DNA of 16,339 nucleotides from an uncultured Bacteroidales bacterium (GTDB lineage: Bacteria > Bacteroidota > Bacteroidia > Bacteroidales > UBA932): assembly GCA_934702165.1 (NCBI GenBank), contig CAKUYG010000028.1:1-16339 (forward strand). The letters run 5' to 3'. Shown here piece after piece: positions 1 to 6,988 of the stretch. The translations under genes and the position numbers were made by a program. How positions within the stretch are numbered: the first letter of the stretch is position 1; each line of letters begins with the position of its first letter. The notes under the pieces are model-generated. The model did no database searches. It was not told the DNA's origin and saw only the letters and a list, made by a program, of their open reading frames with translations.

Positions 1-45
1 TGTCCGGCTCAGGCTCCGCGGTCTTCGCCCTTTTCAGAAAATAGT

Positions 46-53
46 TATATTCG
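46..53 (+). promoter_or_regulatory. Weak Bacteroidota -7 element upstream of the DUF975 gene
   Basis: TATATTCG matches TAnnTTTG except at one position and lies 29 bases before the ATG at 83. The only -33 candidate is TTCG at 24-27, 18 bases upstream, which is a poor match. A minor or regulated promoter is possible, but transcription could equally enter from outside the window. Confidence 0.3.
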
Positions 54-55
54 CA

Positions 56-77
56 ATATAAAGTAAATATAAAGTAA
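56..77. repeat. Perfect 11-bp tandem duplication in a 5' leader
   Basis: ATATAAAGTAA occurs twice, back to back, at 56-66 and 67-77, ending five bases before the ATG at 83. It lies downstream of the weak -7 element, so it would be in the leader near the ribosome docking region. Slippage would change the leader length by 11 bases without touching the coding frame. Confidence 0.8.
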
Positions 78-82
78 GTGAT

Positions 83-742
83 ATGCAGACTAACCAGTAT
101 TACAAAAATGCGGCCCTTTCCAGACTGAAGGGCAATTGGTCTCCGGTTGTGGTGGCGACTATTGTTTTCATCGTCCTTTCCCTCATCTGCTCCAGCAGCA
201 ACCTCATCGGTGGTTCAGAGAGCGGGATGTCACTTCCTGTGGCAAATATCCTCGCCATGTCAGGGGTCAGTTTCGTGCTCGGAGTGTTCGTCCTGGGACC
301 GGCGAGCATCGGGTATGTCAACTCGATCCTGCTCATGTACCAGACAGGCAACACCGATGTGACCAGCAACATGTGGCGTGCCGCCACCGGTGATTATCTT
401 CACAAGGTGCTGGGCTACTTCTTCATGTCGCTCAAGATTTTCCTCTGGTGCCTTCTCCTCTTCGTCCCGGGAATCGTGATGAGTTTCGCTTACGCGATGA
501 CTCCGTTCATCCTCGATGAGCATCCGGAACTTTCCGCATGGGAGGCGAGCACCCGCAGCCGGGAGATGATGAAAGGGCACAAGTTTGATCTTTTCTATCT
601 GTATCTCAGTTTTATAGGATGGGGTATCCTTTCCGTCCTCACATGCGGGATAGGCTTCATCTGGCTGATACCGTATATGCAGATGAGCGTCGCCGCGTTC
701 TATGAGGATCTCAAGGCGGAGACGACCATAGTGCTCGGCTGA
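83..742 (+). CDS. DUF975 family integral membrane protein
   Basis: This 219-residue protein opens with a short polar stretch ending in the L-K-G-N-W sequence (residues about 15-19) typical of DUF975 proteins. Hydrophobic segments follow at about 22-37, 53-83, 111-137 and 173-208. The soluble loop between the last two (about 140-170) carries W-E-A-S and a run of charged residues up to G-H-K-F-D, also family-like. It is probably a multi-pass inner-membrane protein. The biochemical role of DUF975 is not established and I assign none. The stop is followed after three bases by the start of the flippase fusion, so the two are probably co-transcribed, which hints at an envelope role. The ATG at 83 is chosen because the family N-terminus begins there. 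Confidence 0.8.
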   Translation: MQTNQYYKNAALSRLKGNWSPVVVATIVFIVLSLICSSSNLIGGSESGMSLPVANILAMSGVSFVLGVFVLGPASIGYVNSILLMYQTGNTDVTSNMWRAATGDYLHKVLGYFFMSLKIFLWCLLLFVPGIVMSFAYAMTPFILDEHPELSAWEASTRSREMMKGHKFDLFYLYLSFIGWGILSVLTCGIGFIWLIPYMQMSVAAFYEDLKAETTIVLG

Positions 743-745
743 TAA

Positions 746-3085
746 ATGTCACCTAAGGCGGCAGGACTGTCTGATAACAGCAGGAGAATAGCGAAAAACA
801 CTCTCCTGCTGTATTTTCGTATGCTCCTGCTGATCCTTATCGGCCTCTTCACCTCGCGTGTCGTGCTGGATGCGCTCGGAGTTGAGGATTATGGGGTCTA
901 CAATGCCGTCGGAGGGGCTGTCGCCCTGTTCACTTTCATCTCGTCCTCCATCTCGTCGGCCATCAGCCGGTTCATCTCGTTTGAACTCGGCAGAGGTGAC
1001 CAGGAGAAGTTGAGACGGGTTTTCTGCGCCGGTGTGGTCATCCAGCTGGTACTGTCGGCAGTTATAGTACTGCTGGTGGAGACTCTCGGGATGTGGTTCC
1101 TCAGGGAGCGGATGGTGATCCCCGAGGGAAGGGAGAGGGCTGCAGCGGTAGTGCTGCACTGCTCTCTGGGCGTGCTGGTGCTCAACCTGCTTTCCGTGCC
1201 GTATAATGCGACCATCGTCTCCCGTGAGAAGATGTCAGCCTTTGCCCTCATAAGTCTTGTGGAGGCTGGACTCAAACTCTCCGTGGCCCTTCTGCTGTAT
1301 GTCTCTGTGTTCGACAAACTTGAGACGTACGCCTTGCTGATGCTTGCTGTGGCTGTGGTGGTACGCGGCGCGTATTCTCTTTACTGCCGCAGGCATTTCC
1401 CCGAGAGTCGGGGCAGACTCTCGGTGGACTGGTCTCTGGTCAGGGAGATGTCCGGTTTTGCGGGCTGGAGCTTTTTCGGTACGAGCGCGTACGTGTTCAA
1501 CACGCAGGGTGTCAACCTGGTGGTGAACCTCTTCTTCGGTGTGGCGGTCAACGCCGCCAGGGGGGTGGCTTCGCAGGTGGAGGGGATCGCCAGGCAGTTC
1601 GTGGCCAATTTTCTCACGGCGATCAATCCTCAGATCACCAAATCCTGGGCATCCGGGGACAAGGAGTACAGCTTCGAGCTTGTCCGCAAAGGCGCCAAGT
1701 ATTCGTATCTGGTTATTCTGGCTTTCTTCATCCCGCTGCTTTTCGAGGCGGAGACGGTGCTCGGGCTGTGGCTGGTCGAGGTGCCGCCTATGGCCGCTTC
1801 TTTTGTACGGCTGTCTCTGGCCGGGCTGCTCGTGGACCTGACGGGCAATTCGCTTCTGACACTGGTACTCGCGTCCGGGAAAGTCCGGAAGTATTATTTG
1901 ATTACGGGTCTGGTGTCGTATATGTGCCTTCCTCTGGTGTGGCTTGCTTTCAAGGCGGGAGCGCCGGCGGTCTGGGCATACGTGGTGTTCGTGGTGATTT
2001 ATTTCATCGTCCTGGTGCTCAGGCTCTTGCTTGTGCGGTCGCGGACAGGTTTCCCTCTCGGGAAATTCTGGAGAACTGTTGCCTTGCCTCTTGTCGTGGT
2101 GAGCATGGTATCGCTTGTTCTGCCTTTAGTGCTGCACTGTTGCATGGCGCCGGGACTCCTGCGGGTGATGCTGGTCTGCCTTGCGGCGTGGGGGTCTATG
2201 GCGGTGTCGGTGTTTGCGGTGGCACTCACTCCGGGGGAGAGGGCTTTCGTGACAAGAAAACTCGGCCGGGGCCGTTTTCCTGACATGATTGCTGTCGAAG
2301 ACTCATATTTCGAGGCTATGGGACGCAGGCCGGATCTTCGCAACCCCCTCAGATACACGGAGAAACTCCAGTGGCAGAAGCTCCATGACCACAATCCGCT
2401 GTATCATGTCCTGGCCGACAAGGCGGAGGTCAAGTCCCGCGTGGCGGAACTGATAGGTGAGGAACACGTCATCCCGACGCTTGGCGTTTGGGAGAGAGTG
2501 GAAGACATCGATTGGGATTCTCTCCCGGAACGCTTTGTTCTCAAATGCACCCACGACAGCGGAAGCACGATGGTATGCACGGACAAAAACTCATTCGACA
2601 GGTCCGCTGCCTGCGACAGGTTGAGGGAGTGTCAAGGCAGGAAATATTGGGTGCGGGACAGGGAGTGGGCCTATAAGGGCATACGCCCGAGAATCATAGC
2701 GGAGAAATATATGGGAGAAGACATCCGGGACTACAAGTTCTTCTGTTTCAATGGGGTGCCGGAACTGATGTTCGTGGCTTCGGACCGGGCCGACAGGACG
2801 GAAGAGACGAAGTTCGATTTCTTCGATATGGATTGGCGGCATCTCGACATACGCAACGGGCATCCCAATGCCACGGTGCCTCCGGCGCGTCCGGCGCATT
2901 TCCGGGACATGAAAATCCTTGCCGCGACACTCTCACACGGCATACCGCAGGTGAGGGTAGACTTTTATGAAATAGAAGGGCAGGTGTATTTCGGGGAATA
3001 TACGTTTTATCACTGGAGCGGGCTTGTGCCGTTTGACCCCGATGAGGCCGATTTTTGGATAGGAGAACTCTATAAGATAAGATGA
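746..3085 (+). CDS. Wzx-type flippase fused to a TupA-like ATP-grasp domain
   Basis: One uninterrupted frame of 779 residues holds two normally separate proteins. Residues about 10-500 form a polysaccharide flippase of the MOP superfamily: the opening N-S-R-R-I-A-K-N-T-L-L-L-Y-F-R, then V-L-D-A-L-G-V-E-D-Y-G-V-Y, then many membrane segments. Such proteins move lipid-linked glycan units across the inner membrane. Residues about 510-779 match TupA-like ATP-grasp proteins: the L-R-N-P-L-R-Y-T-E-K-L-Q-W block, F-V-L-K-C-T-H-D-S-G-S, R-I-I-A-E-K-Y-M, D-Y-K-F-F-C-F-N-G, and R-V-D-F-Y plus G-E-Y-T-F near the end. TupA takes its name from teichuronopeptide synthesis, and relatives are common in capsule and O-antigen loci. 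The flippase half ends in a normal-looking T-P-G-E-R tail, so the halves look joined end to end. Which glycan it handles cannot be read. Its last four bases overlap the next gene (ATGA). Confidence 0.88.
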   Translation: MSPKAAGLSDNSRRIAKNTLLLYFRMLLLILIGLFTSRVVLDALGVEDYGVYNAVGGAVALFTFISSSISSAISRFISFELGRGDQEKLRRVFCAGVVIQLVLSAVIVLLVETLGMWFLRERMVIPEGRERAAAVVLHCSLGVLVLNLLSVPYNATIVSREKMSAFALISLVEAGLKLSVALLLYVSVFDKLETYALLMLAVAVVVRGAYSLYCRRHFPESRGRLSVDWSLVREMSGFAGWSFFGTSAYVFNTQGVNLVVNLFFGVAVNAARGVASQVEGIARQFVANFLTAINPQITKSWASGDKEYSFELVRKGAKYSYLVILAFFIPLLFEAETVLGLWLVEVPPMAASFVRLSLAGLLVDLTGNSLLTLVLASGKVRKYYLITGLVSYMCLPLVWLAFKAGAPAVWAYVVFVVIYFIVLVLRLLLVRSRTGFPLGKFWRTVALPLVVVSMVSLVLPLVLHCCMAPGLLRVMLVCLAAWGSMAVSVFAVALTPGERAFVTRKLGRGRFPDMIAVEDSYFEAMGRRPDLRNPLRYTEKLQWQKLHDHNPLYHVLADKAEVKSRVAELIGEEHVIPTLGVWERVEDIDWDSLPERFVLKCTHDSGSTMVCTDKNSFDRSAACDRLRECQGRKYWVRDREWAYKGIRPRIIAEKYMGEDIRDYKFFCFNGVPELMFVASDRADRTEETKFDFFDMDWRHLDIRNGHPNATVPPARPAHFRDMKILAATLSHGIPQVRVDFYEIEGQVYFGEYTFYHWSGLVPFDPDEADFWIGELYKIR

Positions 3086-3753
3086 AAACAGTCGTATATA
3101 CTTGTATAATAGGGGGCTATGACGAGCTTCTCCAGCCTGTGCAGCCTTTGGCGGACTTTGATTATGTCTGCTTTGTGGGCAGGGGAGAGAAGATTTCCGA
3201 CAGGATCGGGGTCTGGCAGATACGCGAATTTGACTGCGGCATAAGCGATCCCGGTTTGAGGTCGCGCTACCCGAAGATGCATCCTCATATACTGCTGTCT
3301 GATTATGACGCATCCCTGTGGATTGATGGCAATATCGAGGTGCTTGATGATTCTCTGTGGCGTGCTGTGCGCATCAAGGAAGCCGCCGGTGTGAAATACA
3401 GCGGAGTGGCGCATCCCAGCCGTACGGATGTGTTCCAGGAGGCCAGAATGTGCTACAACATGCACTATATATCTGCGTTCAGGCTGTTGCGGGTGTGGGT
3501 CTGGCAGTATCTCCATGGGATGCGCAGGGGCTCCGGCTTGATGGAGAACAACATAATATTCCGGCTGCACAATGATCCCGATGTCGTGGCGTTGGATGAG
3601 ATGTGGTGGCGGTGCGTGATGCGGATAGCACGCAGGGACCAGCTTTCACTCATGCCGTGTCTGCGCCGCTGCGGGATTCCGAGGGACTACCTCCTGCCGC
3701 GGGCGCAGAACAGCCGCAACCATCCGGGCCTCAGATATTTGCCGCATAAATAA
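3082..3753 (+). CDS. DUF616 / TOD1-MUCI70-like putative glycosyltransferase
   Basis: The 223-residue product begins with V-V-Y-T-C-I-I-G-G-Y-D-E and continues with D-Y-V-C-F, R-Y-P-K-M-H-P-H (about 62-69) and the hallmark W-I-D-G-N-I-E (about 80-86), followed later by M-E-N-N. These are the signature blocks of the DUF616 family, which is glycosyltransferase-like and often found in surface-polysaccharide loci. No signal peptide is seen, so it would act in the cytoplasm or at the inner membrane face. The ATG overlaps the TGA of the flippase fusion by four bases, a translational-coupling arrangement, so the two probably serve the same glycan. The donor sugar and acceptor are unknown. Its 3' end carries the -33 element of the rpsP promoter. 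Confidence 0.8.
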   Translation: MKTVVYTCIIGGYDELLQPVQPLADFDYVCFVGRGEKISDRIGVWQIREFDCGISDPGLRSRYPKMHPHILLSDYDASLWIDGNIEVLDDSLWRAVRIKEAAGVKYSGVAHPSRTDVFQEARMCYNMHYISAFRLLRVWVWQYLHGMRRGSGLMENNIIFRLHNDPDVVALDEMWWRCVMRIARRDQLSLMPCLRRCGIPRDYLLPRAQNSRNHPGLRYLPHK

Positions 3754-3769
3754 ATAATCACTATCTTTG
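3738..3769 (+). promoter_or_regulatory. Strong Bacteroidota promoter for rpsP-rimM
   Basis: TTTG at 3738-3741 and TATCTTTG at 3762-3769 are separated by 20 bases, matching the TTTG / TAnnTTTG consensus of the primary sigma factor in Bacteroidota. The -33 box lies inside the last codons of the DUF616 gene. The transcript should start near 3776, giving a leader of about 50 bases. Confidence 0.85.
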
Positions 3770-3794
3770 TCCCTCGTGTCCCTCGGGTAGGGAC
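3768..3794 (+). promoter_or_regulatory. 9-bp tandem repeat and small hairpin at the start of the rpsP leader
   Basis: TGTCCCTCG is repeated directly at 3768-3776 and 3777-3785. The second copy contributes to a hairpin: GTCCCT (3778-3783) pairs with AGGGAC (3789-3794) around a five-base loop. It sits at the expected transcription start. It could stabilise the mRNA or be a site for ribosomal-protein feedback; neither is shown. Confidence 0.5.
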
Positions 3795-3827
3795 GATTAA
3801 GGTTTAATTTTTTAAAACAGATTCACA

Positions 3828-4376
3828 ATGGCTGTTAAAATTCGCTTGCAGCGCCACGGAAAGAAGAATTTCGCATTCTTCCACATTGTAGTGGCAGATT
3901 CTCATTCACCACGTGACGGTCGCTTCATCGAGCAGATCGGATCTTACAACCCTAACACCAACCCTGCAACCATCGTTCTCAATGCAGAGCGTGCACTTGC
4001 ATGGATCAAGGTAGGTGCAGAGCCGACTCTCACCGCCCGCCGCATCCTCTCTTATGAGGGAGTGCTTCTCCGTCATCACCTCGACGGCGGTGTAGCAAAG
4101 GGTGCCCTCACCCAGGCTGAGGCCGACAAGAAGTGGAACGACTGGAAAGCTCAGCGCGACGCCAAGATCGAAGCCAAGAAGAACGCTCTTAAAAACAGCG
4201 ACATCGAGGCCAAGAAGGCTGCCAAGGCTGAGGAAGTCAAGGTGAACGAGGCACGCGCCGAGGCTCTCCGCAAGAAGGCTGAAGAGCTTGCCGCAAAGCA
4301 GGCCGCCGAGGCTGCCGCAGCTGCACAGGCTGAGGCTCCTGCAGAGGAGGCCGCTGAAGCTCCGGCCGAGGCGTAA
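3828..4376 (+). CDS. rpsP: Small ribosomal subunit protein bS16 with a long Ala/Glu/Lys tail
   Basis: Residues 1 to about 80 are a clear bS16: [11 protein letters not shown], then [23 protein letters not shown], and [12 protein letters not shown]. bS16 binds 16S rRNA early in 30S assembly. The protein is 182 residues, about twice the length of a minimal bS16. The extra part, from about residue 100, is a charged helix-prone region that becomes a low-complexity alanine- and glutamate-rich tail. Bacteroidota bS16 proteins are often extended, so this is probably lineage-typical. The start follows an A/T-rich leader without a Shine-Dalgarno, as expected for the phylum. The stop overlaps the rimM start (TAATG). 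Confidence 0.96.
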   Translation: MAVKIRLQRHGKKNFAFFHIVVADSHSPRDGRFIEQIGSYNPNTNPATIVLNAERALAWIKVGAEPTLTARRILSYEGVLLRHHLDGGVAKGALTQAEADKKWNDWKAQRDAKIEAKKNALKNSDIEAKKAAKAEEVKVNEARAEALRKKAEELAAKQAAEAAAAAQAEAPAEEAAEAPAEA

Positions 4377-4840
4377 TGCTGAGGATCGCAAAGATTCTTA
4401 AATCCAACGGCACCGATGGCGGACTCCTGATTGGGCTTTTCGACATCGATGTGGAGGAAATCGACCTCAAGGAACCGGTGTTCATCGAATTCGATGGACT
4501 GCCGGTTCCTTTCTTTTTTCAGGACATCCAGGCCAAAGGATCATCCAAGGCAATAGTCCATCTTAATGACGTACTTGACCTCACAGATGCCGAAGAGATG
4601 GTGGGGCGGGATGTATGGCTTGAAGGCGAGACAGAGGACGAATCCGGGATGGACATCATAGGCTGGACTGTGCTCTGCCGGGGTGAGAAACTTGGAGAAG
4701 TGACAGATATTGAGCCGATTCCCGGTAATTTCTGCATATACGTGGGAGAGAGCCTTCTCCCTCTTCACGAAGATTTCATAATATCGGCCGATCCTGAGAC
4801 CCGGACTCTGGACCTGGATCTGCCGGAGGGCCTTCTGTGA
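4376..4840 (+). CDS. rimM: Ribosome maturation factor RimM
   Basis: The 154-residue product has the RimM layout. An N-terminal barrel contains I-A-K-I-L-K-S-N-G-T-D-G-G and V-F-I-E-F-D-G-L-P-V-P-F-F. The C-terminal PRC-like barrel contains G-W-T-V, G-E-V-T-D-I and L-P-L-H-E-D-F-I. RimM helps process and assemble the 30S head by binding bS19. The protein is slightly shorter than many RimMs. It follows rpsP in the usual order with a one-base TAATG overlap, so translation is probably coupled. The trmD and rplS genes that follow rimM in many bacteria are absent; a glycosyltransferase starts one base after the stop instead. Confidence 0.92.
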   Translation: MLRIAKILKSNGTDGGLLIGLFDIDVEEIDLKEPVFIEFDGLPVPFFFQDIQAKGSSKAIVHLNDVLDLTDAEEMVGRDVWLEGETEDESGMDIIGWTVLCRGEKLGEVTDIEPIPGNFCIYVGESLLPLHEDFIISADPETRTLDLDLPEGLL

Positions 4841-4841
4841 T

Positions 4842-5795
4842 ATGGAGAAGGCCCCTGAGGTGAGCATAGTCATAGTCTGTATGGACAGGCTTGACAATCT
4901 GTATCCCTGTCTGCGCAGTCTCAGGGCGCACACTTCTGCGGTTTCTTACGAGACGCTGGTTGTCGCTTACCGTTTTTCGGGGGACAATCTGGTGAAGGTC
5001 CAGGCGGATTTCCCTTGGGTGGAATTTATAGAGAGCCGACAGACGCGCGGTTTTTCGGAGAACAACAATCTGGCCCTGCGCCGTGCCCGGGGCAGGTTCT
5101 GCTTTATCCTCAACGACGATACCGAACTCCGCGAGGATGTCATAGGGGCTCTCGTCGCCGACTTCGGAAGGCTTCCGGAGGATGCGGCGATAGTGACGCC
5201 GAGGCTTGTCAACGCAGATCTTTCGCTTCAGCTCTGCGGGAGGCCCCCGTATCCTGCGCGCAATTATGTCCTTCAGCAGTGGCATCTGTACTCGGAACCG
5301 AAGGACGACACGGCTGGGAAGACCCCGGTCACGGGGCAGCTGTTCCGCACATCCAACATTTCGGGCGCCGCATTCTTGATAAAGACGGATGTCTTCCGCA
5401 GTCTCGGCTGGTTTGACGAGCGCTATTTCTTCACGCCGGAGGACATCGCCCTGTCGACGTTGGCCCGCAGCAGAGGATACGGCGTGTATGTGGATGCCGC
5501 GGTGGCGGTGGTGCACAAGTGGCGCACCACCGCCGGCAGGCTTTCGCCTGCCGTACGGCCTGCGGCCGTCCGCGGCTCCCTGATCTTCTTCAGCGGAGGC
5601 TCGCCTCTCAAGTATTTCGCTCTGGCCCTCGGGGTGTGGACAGCGGAATTTTCCAAATACATTAAGGCTGCGCTTCGCTGTCGTCTTCGCCCCTCGGAGC
5701 AGAACCGCATCAAGGCGCTGACTTTCCGCAACATCTGCCGCAGCATCTTCACCCGCCGCAGCCCCAAGGAGATATTTATCTCATATTCCGGATAG
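4842..5795 (+). CDS. GT2-type glycosyltransferase, rhamnosyltransferase-like
   Basis: This 317-residue protein has a GT-A fold signature: V-S-I-V-I-V-C-M-D-R at 7-16, the nucleotide-sugar/metal motif L-N-D-D-T-E-L at 90-96, the acceptor-region sequence S-G-A-A-F-L-I at 174-180, and G-W-F-D-E-R-Y-F-F-T-P-E-D at 189-201. V-V-H-K-W-R near 223-228 is also family-like. A conserved F-S-E-N-N-N-L-A block at 71-78 matches the usual F-x-x-x-N-N segment. It should act at the cytoplasmic face of the membrane; the sugar is unknown. It starts one base after the rimM stop, so it is probably expressed from the ribosomal promoter, an unusual tie between glycan synthesis and growth rate. The stop lies three bases before the GT remnant at 5799. 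Confidence 0.88.
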   Translation: MEKAPEVSIVIVCMDRLDNLYPCLRSLRAHTSAVSYETLVVAYRFSGDNLVKVQADFPWVEFIESRQTRGFSENNNLALRRARGRFCFILNDDTELREDVIGALVADFGRLPEDAAIVTPRLVNADLSLQLCGRPPYPARNYVLQQWHLYSEPKDDTAGKTPVTGQLFRTSNISGAAFLIKTDVFRSLGWFDERYFFTPEDIALSTLARSRGYGVYVDAAVAVVHKWRTTAGRLSPAVRPAAVRGSLIFFSGGSPLKYFALALGVWTAEFSKYIKAALRCRLRPSEQNRIKALTFRNICRSIFTRRSPKEIFISYSG

Positions 5796-5798
5796 ATT

Positions 5799-5880
5799 AT
5801 GTCTAAAGTTCTGGTTATTGTCGTGACCTACAATGCGATGAAGTGGGTTCAGACTTTCAGGGCAGTACGGTGATGTCGCT
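5799..5880 (+). pseudogene. Remnant of the 5' end of a GT2 glycosyltransferase gene
   Basis: A short frame at 5799-5873 encodes M-S-K-V-L-V-I-V-V-T-Y-N-A-M-K-W-V-Q and then six unrelated residues before a stop. Fourteen of the first 18 residues are identical to the start of the intact GT at 6989, whereas the DNA differs at about 16 of 54 positions, mostly silent. This is therefore a diverged homologue, not a recent duplication. Beyond codon 18, another reading frame of 5862-5879 gives G-S-T-V-M-S, which resembles the loop following the first helix in this family, so a small deletion or frameshift may have occurred before the break. All catalytic motifs are gone. The remnant ends where the AT-rich nuclease leader begins. 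Confidence 0.75.
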
Positions 5881-5900
5881 TTAACTTGTAAAAGAGTAAT

Positions 5901-6983
5901 ATGGCAGAAAAGAACAACATACCGCAGTTCGTGAACAGCGATTCTTTCATGGCTGATAGAAACTATGTCAAGTGGTTGTCCGGCTTGAAAAAACGCTTCC
6001 GTATGGCACAACTTAAAGCTGCCGTCAAAGTGAATAAGGAAATGCTCAAATTCTACTGGAGTTTGGGTGAGGACATTTGCGAGAAGCAGAGACAATATAA
6101 GTGGGGAGCAAAGGTTATTGACAGGCTCAGTCTTGATATGCGCTCAGAATTCCCTCAGAGTGAGGGCTTTTCCAGAACCAACTTGTATGATATCAAACGA
6201 TGGTTCGCGTTCTATTCAAGCCAAATAGAATTTGTCCACCAAGCTGGTGGACAAATACAGAAGGTGGATAATTCCAATACTCCTGTCCCGGAGATTCTGC
6301 TCTGTGTGCCTTGGAGGCACCAAACGGTCATTGTTTCCAAGTGCGACACGATAAACGCCGCAATGTTCTATCTCAACAAGGTGGTTGAAAGCAATATGAG
6401 CCGTACAGAGTTGGAGAATGTGATCAAGGCCCAACTATACGAGCATACAGGCAAGTCAGTGAATAACTTTGATGTTGCGCTGCCACGACCACAAAACGCA
6501 TTGGCAACAGAAATTATAAAGGATCCTTACAAGTTGGATTTCTTCTCGTTGCCAAACAAGTTCAGTGAAATGGATTTGGAGAATAAATTAGCCACAAACA
6601 TCACCCGTTTTCTTTTGGAACTGGGTAAAGGGTTTGCTTATGTCGGTCGGCAGATGGAACTTGACACGCCAAGCGGAAAGTCTTACTTCCCCGACATGGT
6701 TTTCTATCATACCCGTCTGAAATGCTATGTGGTGATAGAACTGAAAATAGTGGATTTTATACCTGAGTTCATTGGTAAATTGAATTTCTACGTTTCGGCT
6801 GCTGATGAATTGCTTAGAGGTGAAGGGGACAATCCAAGCATTGGCATTCTTCTTTGCAAAGACAAGGATTCATCTGTTGTGGAATGGTCTCTGCGCGGTA
6901 TCACTACTCCTTTAGGTGTGGCAAGTTATCAGTTGCAGGAGGTCTATGAACGGACATTGCTGGAAATTAAGGATCAAGAATAA
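5901..6983 (+). CDS. YhcG/DUF1016 family PD-(D/E)XK nuclease
   Basis: The 360-residue protein has both YhcG-family domains. The helical DUF1016 N-terminal domain (about 25-180) includes V-N-K-E-M-L-K-F-Y-W-S-L-G, R-T-N-L-Y-D-I-K-R-W and V-P-W-R-H-Q. The C-terminal nuclease fold (about 205-350) includes E-N-K-L, F-L-L-E-L-G-K-G-F-A-Y-V-G-R-Q, P-D at 264-265 and E-L-K at 280-282 (the P-D...E-x-K centre), then G-K-L-N-F-Y and G-I-T-T-P-L-G-V-A-S-Y. Length and catalytic residues look intact. Family members occur near restriction systems and mobile DNA, but their function is largely unsettled. The gene is visibly more AT-rich than its neighbours and sits between a GT remnant and an intact GT, so it looks acquired. 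No partner gene and no clear promoter is seen; it may rely on read-through. Confidence 0.9.
   Translation: MAEKNNIPQFVNSDSFMADRNYVKWLSGLKKRFRMAQLKAAVKVNKEMLKFYWSLGEDICEKQRQYKWGAKVIDRLSLDMRSEFPQSEGFSRTNLYDIKRWFAFYSSQIEFVHQAGGQIQKVDNSNTPVPEILLCVPWRHQTVIVSKCDTINAAMFYLNKVVESNMSRTELENVIKAQLYEHTGKSVNNFDVALPRPQNALATEIIKDPYKLDFFSLPNKFSEMDLENKLATNITRFLLELGKGFAYVGRQMELDTPSGKSYFPDMVFYHTRLKCYVVIELKIVDFIPEFIGKLNFYVSAADELLRGEGDNPSIGILLCKDKDSSVVEWSLRGITTPLGVASYQLQEVYERTLLEIKDQE
6230..6256. repeat. Perfect 12-bp inverted repeat inside the nuclease gene
   Basis: ATTTGTCCACCA at 6230-6241 is followed by the three-base loop AGC and its exact reverse complement TGGTGGACAAAT at 6245-6256. It encodes residues about 110-119 in the linker after the first DUF1016 helices (around V-H-Q-A-G-G-Q). 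The mRNA could form a tight 12-bp hairpin, and the duplex is a nearly symmetric DNA site. Confidence 0.9.
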
Positions 6984-6988
6984 CATAT

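Noticed and set aside
5850..6988. Insertion sequence or transposon carrying the nuclease
   Set aside because: No transposase, terminal inverted repeats or short target duplication can be seen at the borders.
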